Shown: positions 17,970 to 25,218, counted from the stretch's first letter. The stretch: 64,000 bases of DNA from Bacteriovorax sp. MedPE-SWde (GCA_001874305.1 MPCU01000004.1:310001-374000); one strand, 5' to 3'. The notes: generated by a model not told the origin, from the sequence alone. Numbers and translations are program-made.

Positions 17970-18782
17970 GTGACGTTTATATTTCTTATATTAGCAGGGC
18001 TTTTCATTGGAATCTTTGCTCCTGTATTTGGAGTCGGAGGTGGAATCATAGCCGTACCTTCAATGCACGCAGTCGCTTCAGGCCTCCCTGCTCAGACTAT
18101 TGTTGGCTGTTCCCTGTTCATGATTTGCCTAAACAGCATCATAAACACCTGGAAATTCAAAAGAAATAACGTTGAAATCAAGTTAAACATCGCAGGTGTA
18201 ATTTCATGTGCAATGACAATAGGAGTAATCCTTGGTGGAAAATTTGTTCTTCAACTTGATGCCCAGACAATAAAATTAATTTTCGCTACGATCATCTTAC
18301 TCATCGCTGTTAAAATTATTGTCTTTAAGAAGAAGCAAACTTCCGAGCTACCAAGCGTACTCACAGGAATGTTTTGGTTTAAGTGCGTTCTTACTGGCTT
18401 TATTGGTGGAGTCGTCTCTGGCTTAACAGGCCTTGGTGGCGGAGCTGTCCTGGTCCCATTAATGATCACTTTACTAAGCCTACCCCTAAAACTCATTTCA
18501 CCCTATAGTCAGTTCTCCATGGCAGTAGGTACACTATTTGGCTCACTTGCCTATTTTAATGCAGCAACGCCTACCCTTCCAGGAGACCTTGCAATTATTC
18601 AAAGTTTTCAAATAGGTCAAATCAATATAGCTATAACTCTAGCTCTTGTTCTGGGAGCAATGACGACATCGGGTTATGGGGTAAAATTCTCCAAGAAAAT
18701 GCCAGAGAAATTAGCTAAGAAACTTTTCGCAGGGCTTCTAACTATCGTTTCTTTAAAAATATTTTATTCGCAATTATTTTAA
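17970..18782 (+). CDS. TauE/SafE-family membrane transporter
   Basis: 270 residues from GTG 17970, preceded by AAGGGG (17955-17960). Eight to nine hydrophobic helices are present in two repeated halves, with the family motifs FGVGGGIIAVPSM near the start and GLTGLGGGAVLVPLM in the middle. Members export sulfite, sulfoacetate or other organic anions, or act in metal homeostasis. The divergent metal permease suggests thiol- or metal-linked transport, but the substrate cannot be read from sequence. A strong tRNA promoter begins 8 bases downstream. Confidence 0.82.
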   Translation: MTFIFLILAGLFIGIFAPVFGVGGGIIAVPSMHAVASGLPAQTIVGCSLFMICLNSIINTWKFKRNNVEIKLNIAGVISCAMTIGVILGGKFVLQLDAQTIKLIFATIILLIAVKIIVFKKKQTSELPSVLTGMFWFKCVLTGFIGGVVSGLTGLGGGAVLVPLMITLLSLPLKLISPYSQFSMAVGTLFGSLAYFNAATPTLPGDLAIIQSFQIGQINIAITLALVLGAMTTSGYGVKFSKKMPEKLAKKLFAGLLTIVSLKIFYSQLF

Positions 18783-18790
18783 AAAAAGTA

Positions 18791-18819
18791 TTGACGGATA
18801 AAAAGAGCTCCCCTATATT
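18791..18819 (+). promoter_or_regulatory. Sigma-70 promoter of tRNA-Asp
   Basis: TTGACG (18791-18796) and TATATT (18814-18819) are separated by exactly 17 bases, near consensus. Transcription should begin at about 18826, 14 bases before the mature tRNA. It lies immediately after the TauE stop codon. Confidence 0.75.
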
Positions 18820-18839
18820 AAGTCTTACAAAAGCAATGC

Positions 18840-18916
18840 GGGGGCGTAGTTAAGCTGGTTATAACGTCTGCCTGTCACGCAGAAGGCCGAGGGTTCGAGT
18901 CCCTTCGCTCCCGCCA
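18840..18916 (+). tRNA. tRNA-Asp (GTC)
   Basis: 77 bases including an encoded CCA. The acceptor arms GGGGGCG and CGCTCCC pair over 7 bp (one G-U). The anticodon stem TCTGC/GCAGA encloses the loop CTGTCAC with anticodon GTC; the T arm GAGGG/CCCTT encloses TTCGAGT; discriminator base is G. This is a complete and apparently functional aspartate tRNA with its own promoter and terminator. Confidence 0.97.
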
Positions 18917-18956
18917 TTTTCTTTTGTTTCTTTGATCGCTTCTGCGGTCTTTTTTT
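18908..18956. repeat. Direct repeat copy 1: tRNA-Asp 3' end, spacer and terminator
   Basis: From CTCCCGCCA of the tRNA through its terminator. Copy 2 is at 20959-21007. Over 49 bases I count three mismatches, all in the 17-base T-rich spacer; CTCCCGCCA and the terminator hairpin are identical. The copies are 2051 bases apart and bound four genes. Confidence 0.85.
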
Positions 18957-18958
18957 TT
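18934..18958 (+). terminator. Rho-independent terminator of tRNA-Asp
   Basis: GATCGC, loop TTCT, GCGGTC (6 bp with one U-G pair) followed by nine T. A nearly identical copy occurs at 20985-21007 (see the direct repeat). Confidence 0.85.
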
Positions 18959-18994
18959 GCCTTTTTTCCGTGATACTTTCCTGAGCGGCGCGTA

Positions 18995-19498
18995 TTAAAA
19001 TATATCTTCTAAGAAGTAGGCTTGAAACTCTCCCTTATTTGATAATTTAGATTTTTGATAAATTGATGAGAGTTGATGGCGAACGGTTTTTTCAGCACTT
19101 CCTCTTGTCAGGGCCATATCTTTTGTAGACATGCCTTTTAAAAGTAGAAAGGCAACATCCTGCTCAGCAATGGTCAATGACCACTCTTGCATGTCTTTTA
19201 CAACACGATTATGAATTCCTTCTTTGATTTCTTTAATATCCAAACTAACCTTATTGAGCTCTTCTTTAGTTTCAACTAAAGAACTTTTTAAAATCTCACT
19301 CTTAGTTCTAAGTAATAAGGCCACCATAACTATCGCCAAAACCCCTGACGTGACAATTCCTATCTCAACTATAATGTGAGATAGAGATACTCCTTCTTTT
19401 AAGTCTGCAAAGACATCAAATAAAGTTAATGTCGGTGCAATAAAAAGAATTAAAAGAACAAACTTTTTCTCATCAATTCGTGAAAAGAACTCTCCCAT
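18995..19498 (-). CDS. Membrane-anchored LuxR-type transcription regulator
   Basis: 167 residues from ATG 19498 (AGGAT about 8 bases upstream). Two hydrophobic helices (LLILFIAPTLTLFDVF and VTSGVLAIVMVALLL, about 14-60) are followed by a coiled coil (about 65-100) and a C-terminal LuxR/GerE helix-turn-helix (TIAEQDVAFLLLKGMSTKDMA...SAEKTVRHQLSSIYQKSKL). A regulator tethered to the membrane could sense an envelope or redox state. It is divergent from the b561-like/YceI/PepSY-like operon with a large inverted repeat between them, which it may bind. Confidence 0.82.
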   Translation of the reverse strand: MGEFFSRIDEKKFVLLILFIAPTLTLFDVFADLKEGVSLSHIIVEIGIVTSGVLAIVMVALLLRTKSEILKSSLVETKEELNKVSLDIKEIKEGIHNRVVKDMQEWSLTIAEQDVAFLLLKGMSTKDMALTRGSAEKTVRHQLSSIYQKSKLSNKGEFQAYFLEDIF

Positions 19499-19518
19499 AC
19501 GACATCCTATTTTCAAAC

Positions 19519-19566
19519 ACTTAGATCATTATAGGTCATTTGTCCGATAGATAAAATGATCTAAGT
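19519..19566. promoter_or_regulatory. 12-bp perfect inverted repeat in the divergent promoter region
   Basis: ACTTAGATCATT (19519-19530) and AATGATCTAAGT (19555-19566), 24 bases apart. The minus-strand TATAAT (19533-19528) overlaps the left arm and is well placed as the -10 of the LuxR-type gene, so binding there would autoregulate it. The right arm with flanks reads ATGATCTAAGTCAA, which also resembles a loose Crp/Fnr-type half-site pair (TGAT-N4-GTCA). Confidence 0.55.
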
Positions 19567-19600
19567 CAAATAAGTTTAAATGAACAAAGAAGGAGAATAC

Positions 19601-20134
19601 ATGAAGATGTTTATTATCTTATCAATCATGCAATTAATTAGCTCAATTAGTTATGCTAAGGAAATCACTCTAGAGGATCTAAGCTTTTCAAATCAAGACC
19701 TATCGACATCAACCCTATTACAAGATCTTCAGACAAAAAGGGCCGGTATGCTAGAGACGCATCAGAACCTAGGCTATCTTACAGCGGCATTACTTACAGC
19801 GACTATGATCACAGGCAAGGAAGGAGATGTCACAAACACTCACAAATACCTCGGGATCACAGCAGGTCTTTCATATTACGCAACAGCTTATTATGCAATC
19901 AATGCTCCCGAAGTAGAAGGTGCTACAAAATCAGGCTCAAGTCTCTGGCATAAGAGACTCGCATGGATTCATGGACCACTAATGATTTTAGCTCCTGCTC
20001 TTGGAGTTATTGCAGAAAGACAATTGAATAAGGGTGAAGATATTCACGGTATAGCCAAGCTACATAAGCCTCTCGCTGCTGTAGCCTTTTATTCTTTTCT
20101 TTCATCGCTAGCCGTTATTACTTTCGATTTCTAG
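19601..20134 (+). CDS. Membrane protein, cytochrome-b561-like
   Basis: 177 residues from ATG 19601 (AAGGAG 6 bases upstream). A signal peptide (ISSISYAKE) is followed by about four hydrophobic helices. Histidines sit at helix ends in a pattern typical of b-haem ligands: ETHQNLGYL, NTHKYLGI, WHKRLAWIHG and KLHKPLA. I infer a b561-like quinone- or periplasm-facing electron carrier, but no family signature is certain. First gene of a tight three-gene operon with the YceI-like and PepSY-like genes (gaps 8 and 1 bases). Confidence 0.6.
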   Translation: MKMFIILSIMQLISSISYAKEITLEDLSFSNQDLSTSTLLQDLQTKRAGMLETHQNLGYLTAALLTATMITGKEGDVTNTHKYLGITAGLSYYATAYYAINAPEVEGATKSGSSLWHKRLAWIHGPLMILAPALGVIAERQLNKGEDIHGIAKLHKPLAAVAFYSFLSSLAVITFDF

Positions 20135-20142
20135 GAGACACC

Positions 20143-20652
20143 ATGAAATATATAATACTCTTATTCATAAGCCTAACGGCCTTCACCAAAGACTATACTG
20201 TTCAAGAAGGAAGCCTTACTTACACAGTAAATCACCCTTTAAAAACTATTTATGCAACGTCTACTAATGTAAAAGGTAAAATAGATTGTACGGATCTAGA
20301 ATGTAGCTTCTTAGCTGCTACTCCAACAAAATCATTTGTCTCGAAAGATGGGAATCGCGACGTAAAAATGTGGCATCTTTTAAAAGCTAATCAGTTTCCT
20401 ATAATTACAGTCTCGGGAAAGAGCAATGATAAAAACTTCTCTAAAATCCAAGTCTCAATAATGAACAAAAAGTACTTTTATACTGATAAAGACTTTAAAA
20501 TCAAACTTCAAGACACTCATGCAAAAGGCTTCTTAAATATAAAGTTAAGCCACTTCGATATAGAGCAACCTTCTCTTTTTGGATTCTCCATTGAAGATCA
20601 GATTCGCGTTAATTTTGACTTAAAACTAAAGAATACTTCACAAGGACTATAA
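20143..20652 (+). CDS. YceI-like periplasmic protein
   Basis: 169 residues with a short signal peptide (LFISLTAFTK). The remainder is a beta-rich lipocalin-like domain: YTVQEGSLTYTVNHPL at the start, DVKMWHLLKANQFP in the middle (YceI proteins have R...hL...dFFd-x-xxyP here) and FNIEQPSLFG...IRVNFDL at the end. YceI proteins bind polyisoprenoids such as ubiquinone and are often encoded with cytochrome b561, as here. The similarity is moderate by eye. Preceded by GGAG. Confidence 0.62.
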   Translation: MKYIILLFISLTAFTKDYTVQEGSLTYTVNHPLKTIYATSTNVKGKIDCTDLECSFLAATPTKSFVSKDGNRDVKMWHLLKANQFPIITVSGKSNDKNFSKIQVSIMNKKYFYTDKDFKIKLQDTHAKGFLNIKLSHFDIEQPSLFGFSIEDQIRVNFDLKLKNTSQGL

Positions 20653-20653
20653 T

Positions 20654-20905
20654 ATGAAACGCTCTTCTATCTTAAAAATTCACAAAAAATTAGGTGTTAT
20701 TTTCGCACCATTTTTCATTCTCTCAAGTCTAACAGCAATCCCCCTATTCTTCAGAAAGGATGATCTCTATTCTAAAGAAGTTAAGGGCCTCTTAATAGGG
20801 CTTCACAATTGGGAATATGGAGCAAAGTATATTGGTATAGTTTTGGCCTTAGCACTATTAGCTATAAGCTCAACAGGCTTATTTTTATATTTTAGAAGAA
20901 GATAA
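20654..20905 (+). CDS. Small two-helix membrane protein, PepSY-TM-like
   Basis: 83 residues with two hydrophobic helices (GVIFAPFFILSSLTAIPLFF; YIGIVLALALLAISSTGLFLY) and a basic end FRRR. The opening KIHKKLGVIFAPFF and GLHNWEYG place one His before or between helices, as in PepSY-associated membrane domains of ferric reductases and siderophore-utilisation proteins, but the periplasmic PepSY domain itself is missing. Probably a partner of the b561-like protein in electron transfer. It is the last gene before the second tRNA-end repeat. Confidence 0.55.
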   Translation: MKRSSILKIHKKLGVIFAPFFILSSLTAIPLFFRKDDLYSKEVKGLLIGLHNWEYGAKYIGIVLALALLAISSTGLFLYFRRR

Positions 20906-20958
20906 AGAACACTAAAACTAGAATGAATGATACCTTGTCTCGCTATCAAGTCTGACCA

Positions 20959-21007
20959 CTCCCGCCATTCTCTTTTTCTTCTTTGATCGCTTCTGCGGTC
21001 TTTTTTT
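20959..21007. repeat. Direct repeat copy 2: tRNA-Asp 3' end remnant and terminator
   Basis: Contains CTCCCGCCA and the same hairpin GATCGC-TTCT-GCGGTC (20985-21000) with seven T, able to terminate the PepSY-like operon. The bases just upstream (20932-20958: CCTTGTCTCGC...TCAAGTC) resemble the anticodon and T-arm of the tRNA-Asp with a deletion, so a decayed tRNA copy is possible. Otherwise it would be the far attachment site of an element inserted at the tRNA 3' end. Confidence 0.8.
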
Positions 21008-21097
21008 ACCTAAAGTCCCAGTTAACAATATGTATTTATTTCAACTCAATAGATTACTTCGAGAAATCGGACTACACAGCACTCTCAGGAGAAATTT

Positions 21098-21571
21098 ATG
21101 AAAAAATATATTGTTTTAATACTATCTGTACTTAGTACGTCTGCTTTTTCTTACGATAATAACGGATGTGAATCGATTAAGAATTTAGCGTATAAGTGTA
21201 ATCAAATAATTTCATTATCTGGCCAAGATCGAAATATTTCAGACGTTGAAGTCTGTATTGGTTCTGGTGGACTTCAAAGTGAAATGTATCTAACTTCTGA
21301 AAATCTTTCTGACGATATATTCAACTGGAAAAAAAGAAATATTACTAATGTTATAAAGAACAATAGTAAAGTACTTAAACTAAGAGATAAGTCTAAATCG
21401 ATAACTGGCTGTATTCTTAACCCTGGGTCTGCTTGTTACCGTGAAGAAGTAGCCGTGTTAGATAAAGAAGCAATGACACTTACTTTTGATTTGAAGTTTT
21501 CAACAAGTAAGTTCTTTCTTGGTGGCTGGACAAATGATGTGTCTTTAAAGTTATCGTGTGAAAAGCTCTAG
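21098..21571 (+). CDS. Small secreted protein of unknown function
   Basis: 157 residues with a clear signal peptide (LSVLSTSAFSYD). The mature part has six cysteines (CESIKNLAYKC; EVCIG; TGCI; SACYREE; LSCEKL) and ends in a beta-rich segment (TMTLTFDLKFS). No family recognised. ATG follows AGGAG by 8 bases. A weak stem CTAGT-TCAT-ACTAG (21568-21581) with a later T6 may end transcription. Confidence 0.65.
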   Translation: MKKYIVLILSVLSTSAFSYDNNGCESIKNLAYKCNQIISLSGQDRNISDVEVCIGSGGLQSEMYLTSENLSDDIFNWKKRNITNVIKNNSKVLKLRDKSKSITGCILNPGSACYREEVAVLDKEAMTLTFDLKFSTSKFFLGGWTNDVSLKLSCEKL

Positions 21572-21586
21572 TTCATACTAGGGCGA

Positions 21587-22075
21587 TTACTTTTTTGACT
21601 CAAGTAGAAACCTATAACCCTTCTTATCCTCTCCAGATAGTTTAAAACCAACTTTCTCCAACACCTTAATTGACGCTTGATTATTTCTATCTGTACGAGC
21701 AATAATTTTATCTATACCAAACTCAGTAATAGCTAGATTACATAAGTACTTTGAAAGCTCTGTAGCATATCCTTTTCCCCAATATTCTTTTGCAATCATA
21801 AATCCAAGTTCAGGTATATTCTCTTTCGTTTTCACTAACATAAACCAGCCAATAAGCTTGTTGGTCTCCCTTTCTATAGGCGCCCAAAATCCCATAACTT
21901 CCGACTCTGGGATATACTCTAAGACTTTCTTTAGCCTAATCTCAGACTCAGAAAATGACTGTGCCCTTCCTGGACCAGTAAACTTCATAACTTCTTGGTC
22001 CCCTTCCATTTTATGAAGTTCATCTAGATCTTCAACTCGGAACCTTCTAAATATAAATTTATCTGACTTAAACAT
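21587..22075 (-). CDS. GNAT-family N-acetyltransferase (RimJ/RimL-like)
   Basis: 162 residues, cytoplasmic. The GNAT acetyl-CoA-binding segment is visible as ELGFMIAKEYWGKGYATELSKYL, followed by VMDKIIARTDRNNQASIKVLEKVGF-type text (here FGIDKIIARTDRNNQASIKV), which is diagnostic for the RimJ/RimL branch. The opening FIFRRFRVEDLDELHKMEGD fits the family. Targets vary (ribosomal proteins, small amines), so the substrate is not predictable. Confidence 0.88.
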   Translation of the reverse strand: MFKSDKFIFRRFRVEDLDELHKMEGDQEVMKFTGPGRAQSFSESEIRLKKVLEYIPESEVMGFWAPIERETNKLIGWFMLVKTKENIPELGFMIAKEYWGKGYATELSKYLCNLAITEFGIDKIIARTDRNNQASIKVLEKVGFKLSGEDKKGYRFLLESKK

Positions 22076-22171
22076 GTTATCCCTTAAGATATCGGCTAGT
22101 TAAACGATCTGTACACGTATAAAGATTACTTGTTAACAGACACATTTGACCTCTTTCTATTATACATAACT

Positions 22172-22624
22172 ATGAAATTACTTTTGATTATCTTTTCACT
22201 TTTTTCACTAAATACATTCGCCTTTGAAGAGTGCCAGAATCTCCTATCTGATTGTGAGTACTACACATGTATTAATAAAATCAAAAAATGTGGAAAGCGC
22301 TCATATTTCGAGAGCTTTGGTAGAAAGTATTGTCATAAGTTTGCGAAATGGGAGCATAAATTTTCCTCACAAGGAAAGAACTGGATTGAGGACACTAAAA
22401 CTTGTCTCATTACTAGTATAGATGAACTTGAAGAAGGCCTTAACTGTAAGCAGTTTAAAAGGGCCGCCGTTTCTCAGCATGTCCCTTGTTATATAAATTC
22501 TGGATATTGTGAGCTTTCAAACAAAGATAAGGCAAGAGTCACAGCAACAGTGATTGCAACAATGTGGCGACCTGACTTAATAAAAGCAGCAATGCAAGTT
22601 CTATCATCATGTAGGAAGAAATGA
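22172..22624 (+). CDS. Secreted cysteine-rich protein with stanniocalcin-like cysteine pattern
   Basis: 150 residues from ATG 22172, where a signal peptide (LLIIFSLFSLNTFAF) begins; no Shine-Dalgarno is visible. Ten cysteines (21, 28, 33, 40, 54, 78, 92, 106, 113, 147) are spaced 6-4-6-13-23-13-13-6-33. Vertebrate stanniocalcin-1, recalled from memory, has 8-4-5-8-23-15-13-6-34. Shared positions include CxxF...FxxQGK (54-69), the C at +23, CxxFxR (92-97) and CY-x5-C (106-113). In animals these are secreted glycoproteins that inhibit the metalloprotease pappalysin. The stop overlaps the next start (ATGA), so it is translationally coupled to a zinc-protease gene. Homology is my inference. Confidence 0.6.
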   Translation: MKLLLIIFSLFSLNTFAFEECQNLLSDCEYYTCINKIKKCGKRSYFESFGRKYCHKFAKWEHKFSSQGKNWIEDTKTCLITSIDELEEGLNCKQFKRAAVSQHVPCYINSGYCELSNKDKARVTATVIATMWRPDLIKAAMQVLSSCRKK

Positions 22625-23568
22625 TCTTAAGTCGTCTTATACTCTTATTTCTCATTACCTTTCACGTATGTGCATCTGTCTTAATTAATATAGAAGATAG
22701 AAATCAAACTCTGACTAAATCAGAAAAAAGCTTCCTAGAATTAAGTATTAGAAATGCTCACGCACATTTTCAAAAAATCATACCGACTGATTTCCCTATA
22801 AATATTTTAATAAATCCTCAAAATTGTTTTAGGACAGGATATAACTACAATAAGAAAGTAATCAATTTCTGCTCAAGTAAAAGTACTTTAAGAATGGGGA
22901 TAAACTCATTAGATATAATTCATCACGAAGCATTCCACTATTTATTATGTCGATCTCTTCCTGATTTTTGTAACGAGAATATGATTGGAAATATACATAT
23001 TCAATCTATCCACGAAGGACTTGCCGATTACTTCTCTTATCAGTTGTCACCAGATAATTTCTTTGGAGAGAATTATAGAATAGACTTCCCTTTTCTAAGA
23101 TTTTATAAGAATGAGCTTTGCTACAATCTTGTATCGACACCTCATTTGAAAGGTAGCGCACTTTCCTCGTTTCTTATTAAAAATAACTATAATTGGAAAG
23201 ATATTATTAGCTTTATTAAGGAAGGTTCTAAACTAGGAAGTTTCACTAAATCTGCATGTTTCTTAAGGTCTACGGAACAGACGATATTGACTCCAAGAAG
23301 TAGAAAACTGAGCAAATCGAATCGCTACTGGATCAATAAGGGTGAGGATATTGTTTTCGAATTCAAAGTTGCCAAGAAAATATTAAAGCACTTTAAAGAA
23401 GTAAAGTTCAAAGTAAACCATAGTTCAGATCTATTTAGCTATAGGCTTACTTCAGACACTCTCACTTTTTCTTCGAAAGGCCCAACAGGTTTTAATAAAA
23501 TAATAGTAGATATTTACTCTCATGAACTCAAAATTGGCGAAGTAAAACTTTATCTTGGTGTGAGATAG
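22621..23568 (+). CDS. Secreted zinc metalloprotease-like protein (HExxH, gluzincin type)
   Basis: 315 residues with a signal peptide (LILLFLITFHVCASV). The zinc motif HEAFH (His102, Glu103, His106) follows DIIH, and HEGLADYFSY (Glu132) supplies the likely third ligand, the gluzincin arrangement. The enzyme-like part is about 30-210; the C-terminal 80 residues are beta-rich and could bind substrate. Six cysteines suggest disulfides. It overlaps the stanniocalcin-like gene by 4 bases, so the two are made together. The substrate is unknown. Two other proteins in this window (25219-25956 and 32523-33389) share the HExxH...EGxADYF layout. Confidence 0.75.
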   Translation: MILSRLILLFLITFHVCASVLINIEDRNQTLTKSEKSFLELSIRNAHAHFQKIIPTDFPINILINPQNCFRTGYNYNKKVINFCSSKSTLRMGINSLDIIHHEAFHYLLCRSLPDFCNENMIGNIHIQSIHEGLADYFSYQLSPDNFFGENYRIDFPFLRFYKNELCYNLVSTPHLKGSALSSFLIKNNYNWKDIISFIKEGSKLGSFTKSACFLRSTEQTILTPRSRKLSKSNRYWINKGEDIVFEFKVAKKILKHFKEVKFKVNHSSDLFSYRLTSDTLTFSSKGPTGFNKIIVDIYSHELKIGEVKLYLGVR

Positions 23569-23574
23569 TATGGA

Positions 23575-24378
23575 TTATAATTGAGATCCAGGTGTTGCTC
23601 CAAAGTAAGTTAGTGCCATTGCTCCATATTGATTAGAACCTTCTAATAAGTTTTCAATAGTTTCACCATTTGAGTAACCATGAATGAATCGAGAAAGATA
23701 GGCATCACCTGCACCAGTTGTATCAACGATATTTTCAGAGACTAATGGTGTGCAGTCGTACTTAACTCCATTTATAAATAATTCAGAACCAAGACTTCCT
23801 AGAGTGATAGAAATAATGACATCACTCATTTTAGAAGTACGAATATAGAACTCATCAGACTCAAACTTATTTCCAAAGTGGAGAATTTTAACCTTACTAG
23901 CAAGCTCGTTAAATCTCTCCAAAGAAATATGTTTAACTTCGTGAAGATCTAATACTACTTTGTCTCCATGTAGGTCTATAATCGAATCTACCATAGGTCG
24001 AATTTCTTCAAAGTATGGAGCTATTAATAGATCAGCTGAGTCTAGCTTTTCTATTTCACTAGTCTTCCACTGAAATTCTCTTAAAAGTTTATCTTCAAAA
24101 TGTCCAAAAGCCTTCTCTCCATCAGTGTGAGTAATCTTCAGAGTTAAATTATCTTCAGTTCTTTTAAGAGGTATGAAAGGTATATTATGCGATTCAATCT
24201 TTTCGATGAGCTTACCTGTCCATCGGTCTAGGCCAAGTGTTCCTATTAAAGTTACCTTATTAGATCCAAGTTCATTTAATAAGAACGCAACATTATAAGC
24301 ACAACCACCAATATAGCTCTTGTGCTCGTTTGGATAGGTATCAATACCAACATCTCCAACACAGAAAATATTAAGCAC
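23575..24378 (-). CDS. PfkB-family carbohydrate kinase
   Basis: 267 residues from GTG 24378 (AGGAGA upstream). Motifs: IGGCAYNVAFLLNELG near the N-terminus (sugar-binding Gly-Gly) and VDTTGAGDAYLSRFIHGY with the anion hole and catalytic Asp of the ribokinase family. Members phosphorylate ribose, fructose, adenosine, pseudouridine and similar substrates. It overlaps the BtpA-family gene by 8 bases; this pairing suggests a catabolic pathway for a sugar or nucleoside that the TIM-barrel enzyme handles next. Confidence 0.85.
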   Translation of the reverse strand: MLNIFCVGDVGIDTYPNEHKSYIGGCAYNVAFLLNELGSNKVTLIGTLGLDRWTGKLIEKIESHNIPFIPLKRTEDNLTLKITHTDGEKAFGHFEDKLLREFQWKTSEIEKLDSADLLIAPYFEEIRPMVDSIIDLHGDKVVLDLHEVKHISLERFNELASKVKILHFGNKFESDEFYIRTSKMSDVIISITLGSLGSELFINGVKYDCTPLVSENIVDTTGAGDAYLSRFIHGYSNGETIENLLEGSNQYGAMALTYFGATPGSQL

Positions 24379-25168
24379 GTACTCTCCTAACCATGTCCAT
24401 GAATGGCGCTATTTTCTCGTAGTCCATTCTATTATCATTTGTCATAAATGCCGTTCCTACTATTGCGCCATCACAGACTGGCATTAGCTCAGCAATATTA
24501 TCTAGAGCTAAACCTGAACCGATAATAAGAGGTATATCAGTACTTCCCTTTCGTGCCTCTAAAAGGTCACTCACTTGTGGTGCAACTCCAGTTATTCTTC
24601 CAGAAATAACTGCTCCATCACTACCTTTTTCAAAGGCTTCTTTTGCACTCTCGCCTAAGGTCTTTTCCTCTAGCATTGTTGCATATTTAACTTGGATATC
24701 TGAGAAGAAGGCAATATCACTCGCTCCAATTCTATTTTTAAAGTTCATAACTTCTTCAGGATTAATTCTCATCTCTCCCCCATACTCTTCTCGGCTCATT
24801 CTATCGACAAAGTAATCTGTCCTTATAAAGGAGCAGCCACTGGCTTTAGCGACCGCAAGAGAAGCTTCAGGATCATTAATAAGAAACTCTGACCCTAGAA
24901 CAATATCACTTGAACAATGTTTAATAATTTCATTAGCAGTAACACTCATAGAAGCGATAACTTCAGGACCAGCGAGGACTGTATACGGACGATCATTTTC
25001 ATTCTCAAGAAGGGCACCTTCAACACCACATTTTTTTAAGACCTCAAGATCTTCCACTGCCAAGTCTATAACTTGACTCATCCCTGGATGATTTGCATAT
25101 CCCAGTGATGGAGCAAGATAAATTACGCCAATGATTGGTTTTAAAGAGTTAAAGCCTTTTACTTTCAA
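24371..25168 (-). CDS. BtpA/SgcQ-family TIM-barrel protein
   Basis: 265 residues from TTG 25168, preceded by a strong AGGAGGAC site. The sequence follows the BtpA pattern: PIIGVIYLAPSLGY at the start (GMIHLLPLPG in the family), VEGALLENENDRPY, ASGCSFIRTDYFVD, FSDIQVKYATML and DGAVISGRITG, then IIGSGLALDNIAELM and GAIVGTAFM. BtpA affects photosystem I stability in cyanobacteria, while SgcQ belongs to sugar operons; the biochemical activity is unsettled. The coupled PfkB kinase favours a metabolic role. Confidence 0.82.
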   Translation of the reverse strand: MKVKGFNSLKPIIGVIYLAPSLGYANHPGMSQVIDLAVEDLEVLKKCGVEGALLENENDRPYTVLAGPEVIASMSVTANEIIKHCSSDIVLGSEFLINDPEASLAVAKASGCSFIRTDYFVDRMSREEYGGEMRINPEEVMNFKNRIGASDIAFFSDIQVKYATMLEEKTLGESAKEAFEKGSDGAVISGRITGVAPQVSDLLEARKGSTDIPLIIGSGLALDNIAELMPVCDGAIVGTAFMTNDNRMDYEKIAPFMDMVRRVRA

Positions 25169-25218
25169 GATAGTCCTCCTGCTTGTCAGATTACTATCCT
25201 ACCAAAGCTCAATTCATT

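Noticed and set aside
17873-18049. Long N-terminal extension of the permease and of the TauE protein across each other's 5' regions
   Set aside because: Both extensions lack ribosome sites and do not look like family N-termini; the inner starts have AAGGA or AAGGGG sites.
18957-20958. Prophage or integrative element with its own integrase between the tRNA-end repeats
   Set aside because: All four genes in the interval are accounted for, and none resembles an integrase or phage protein.
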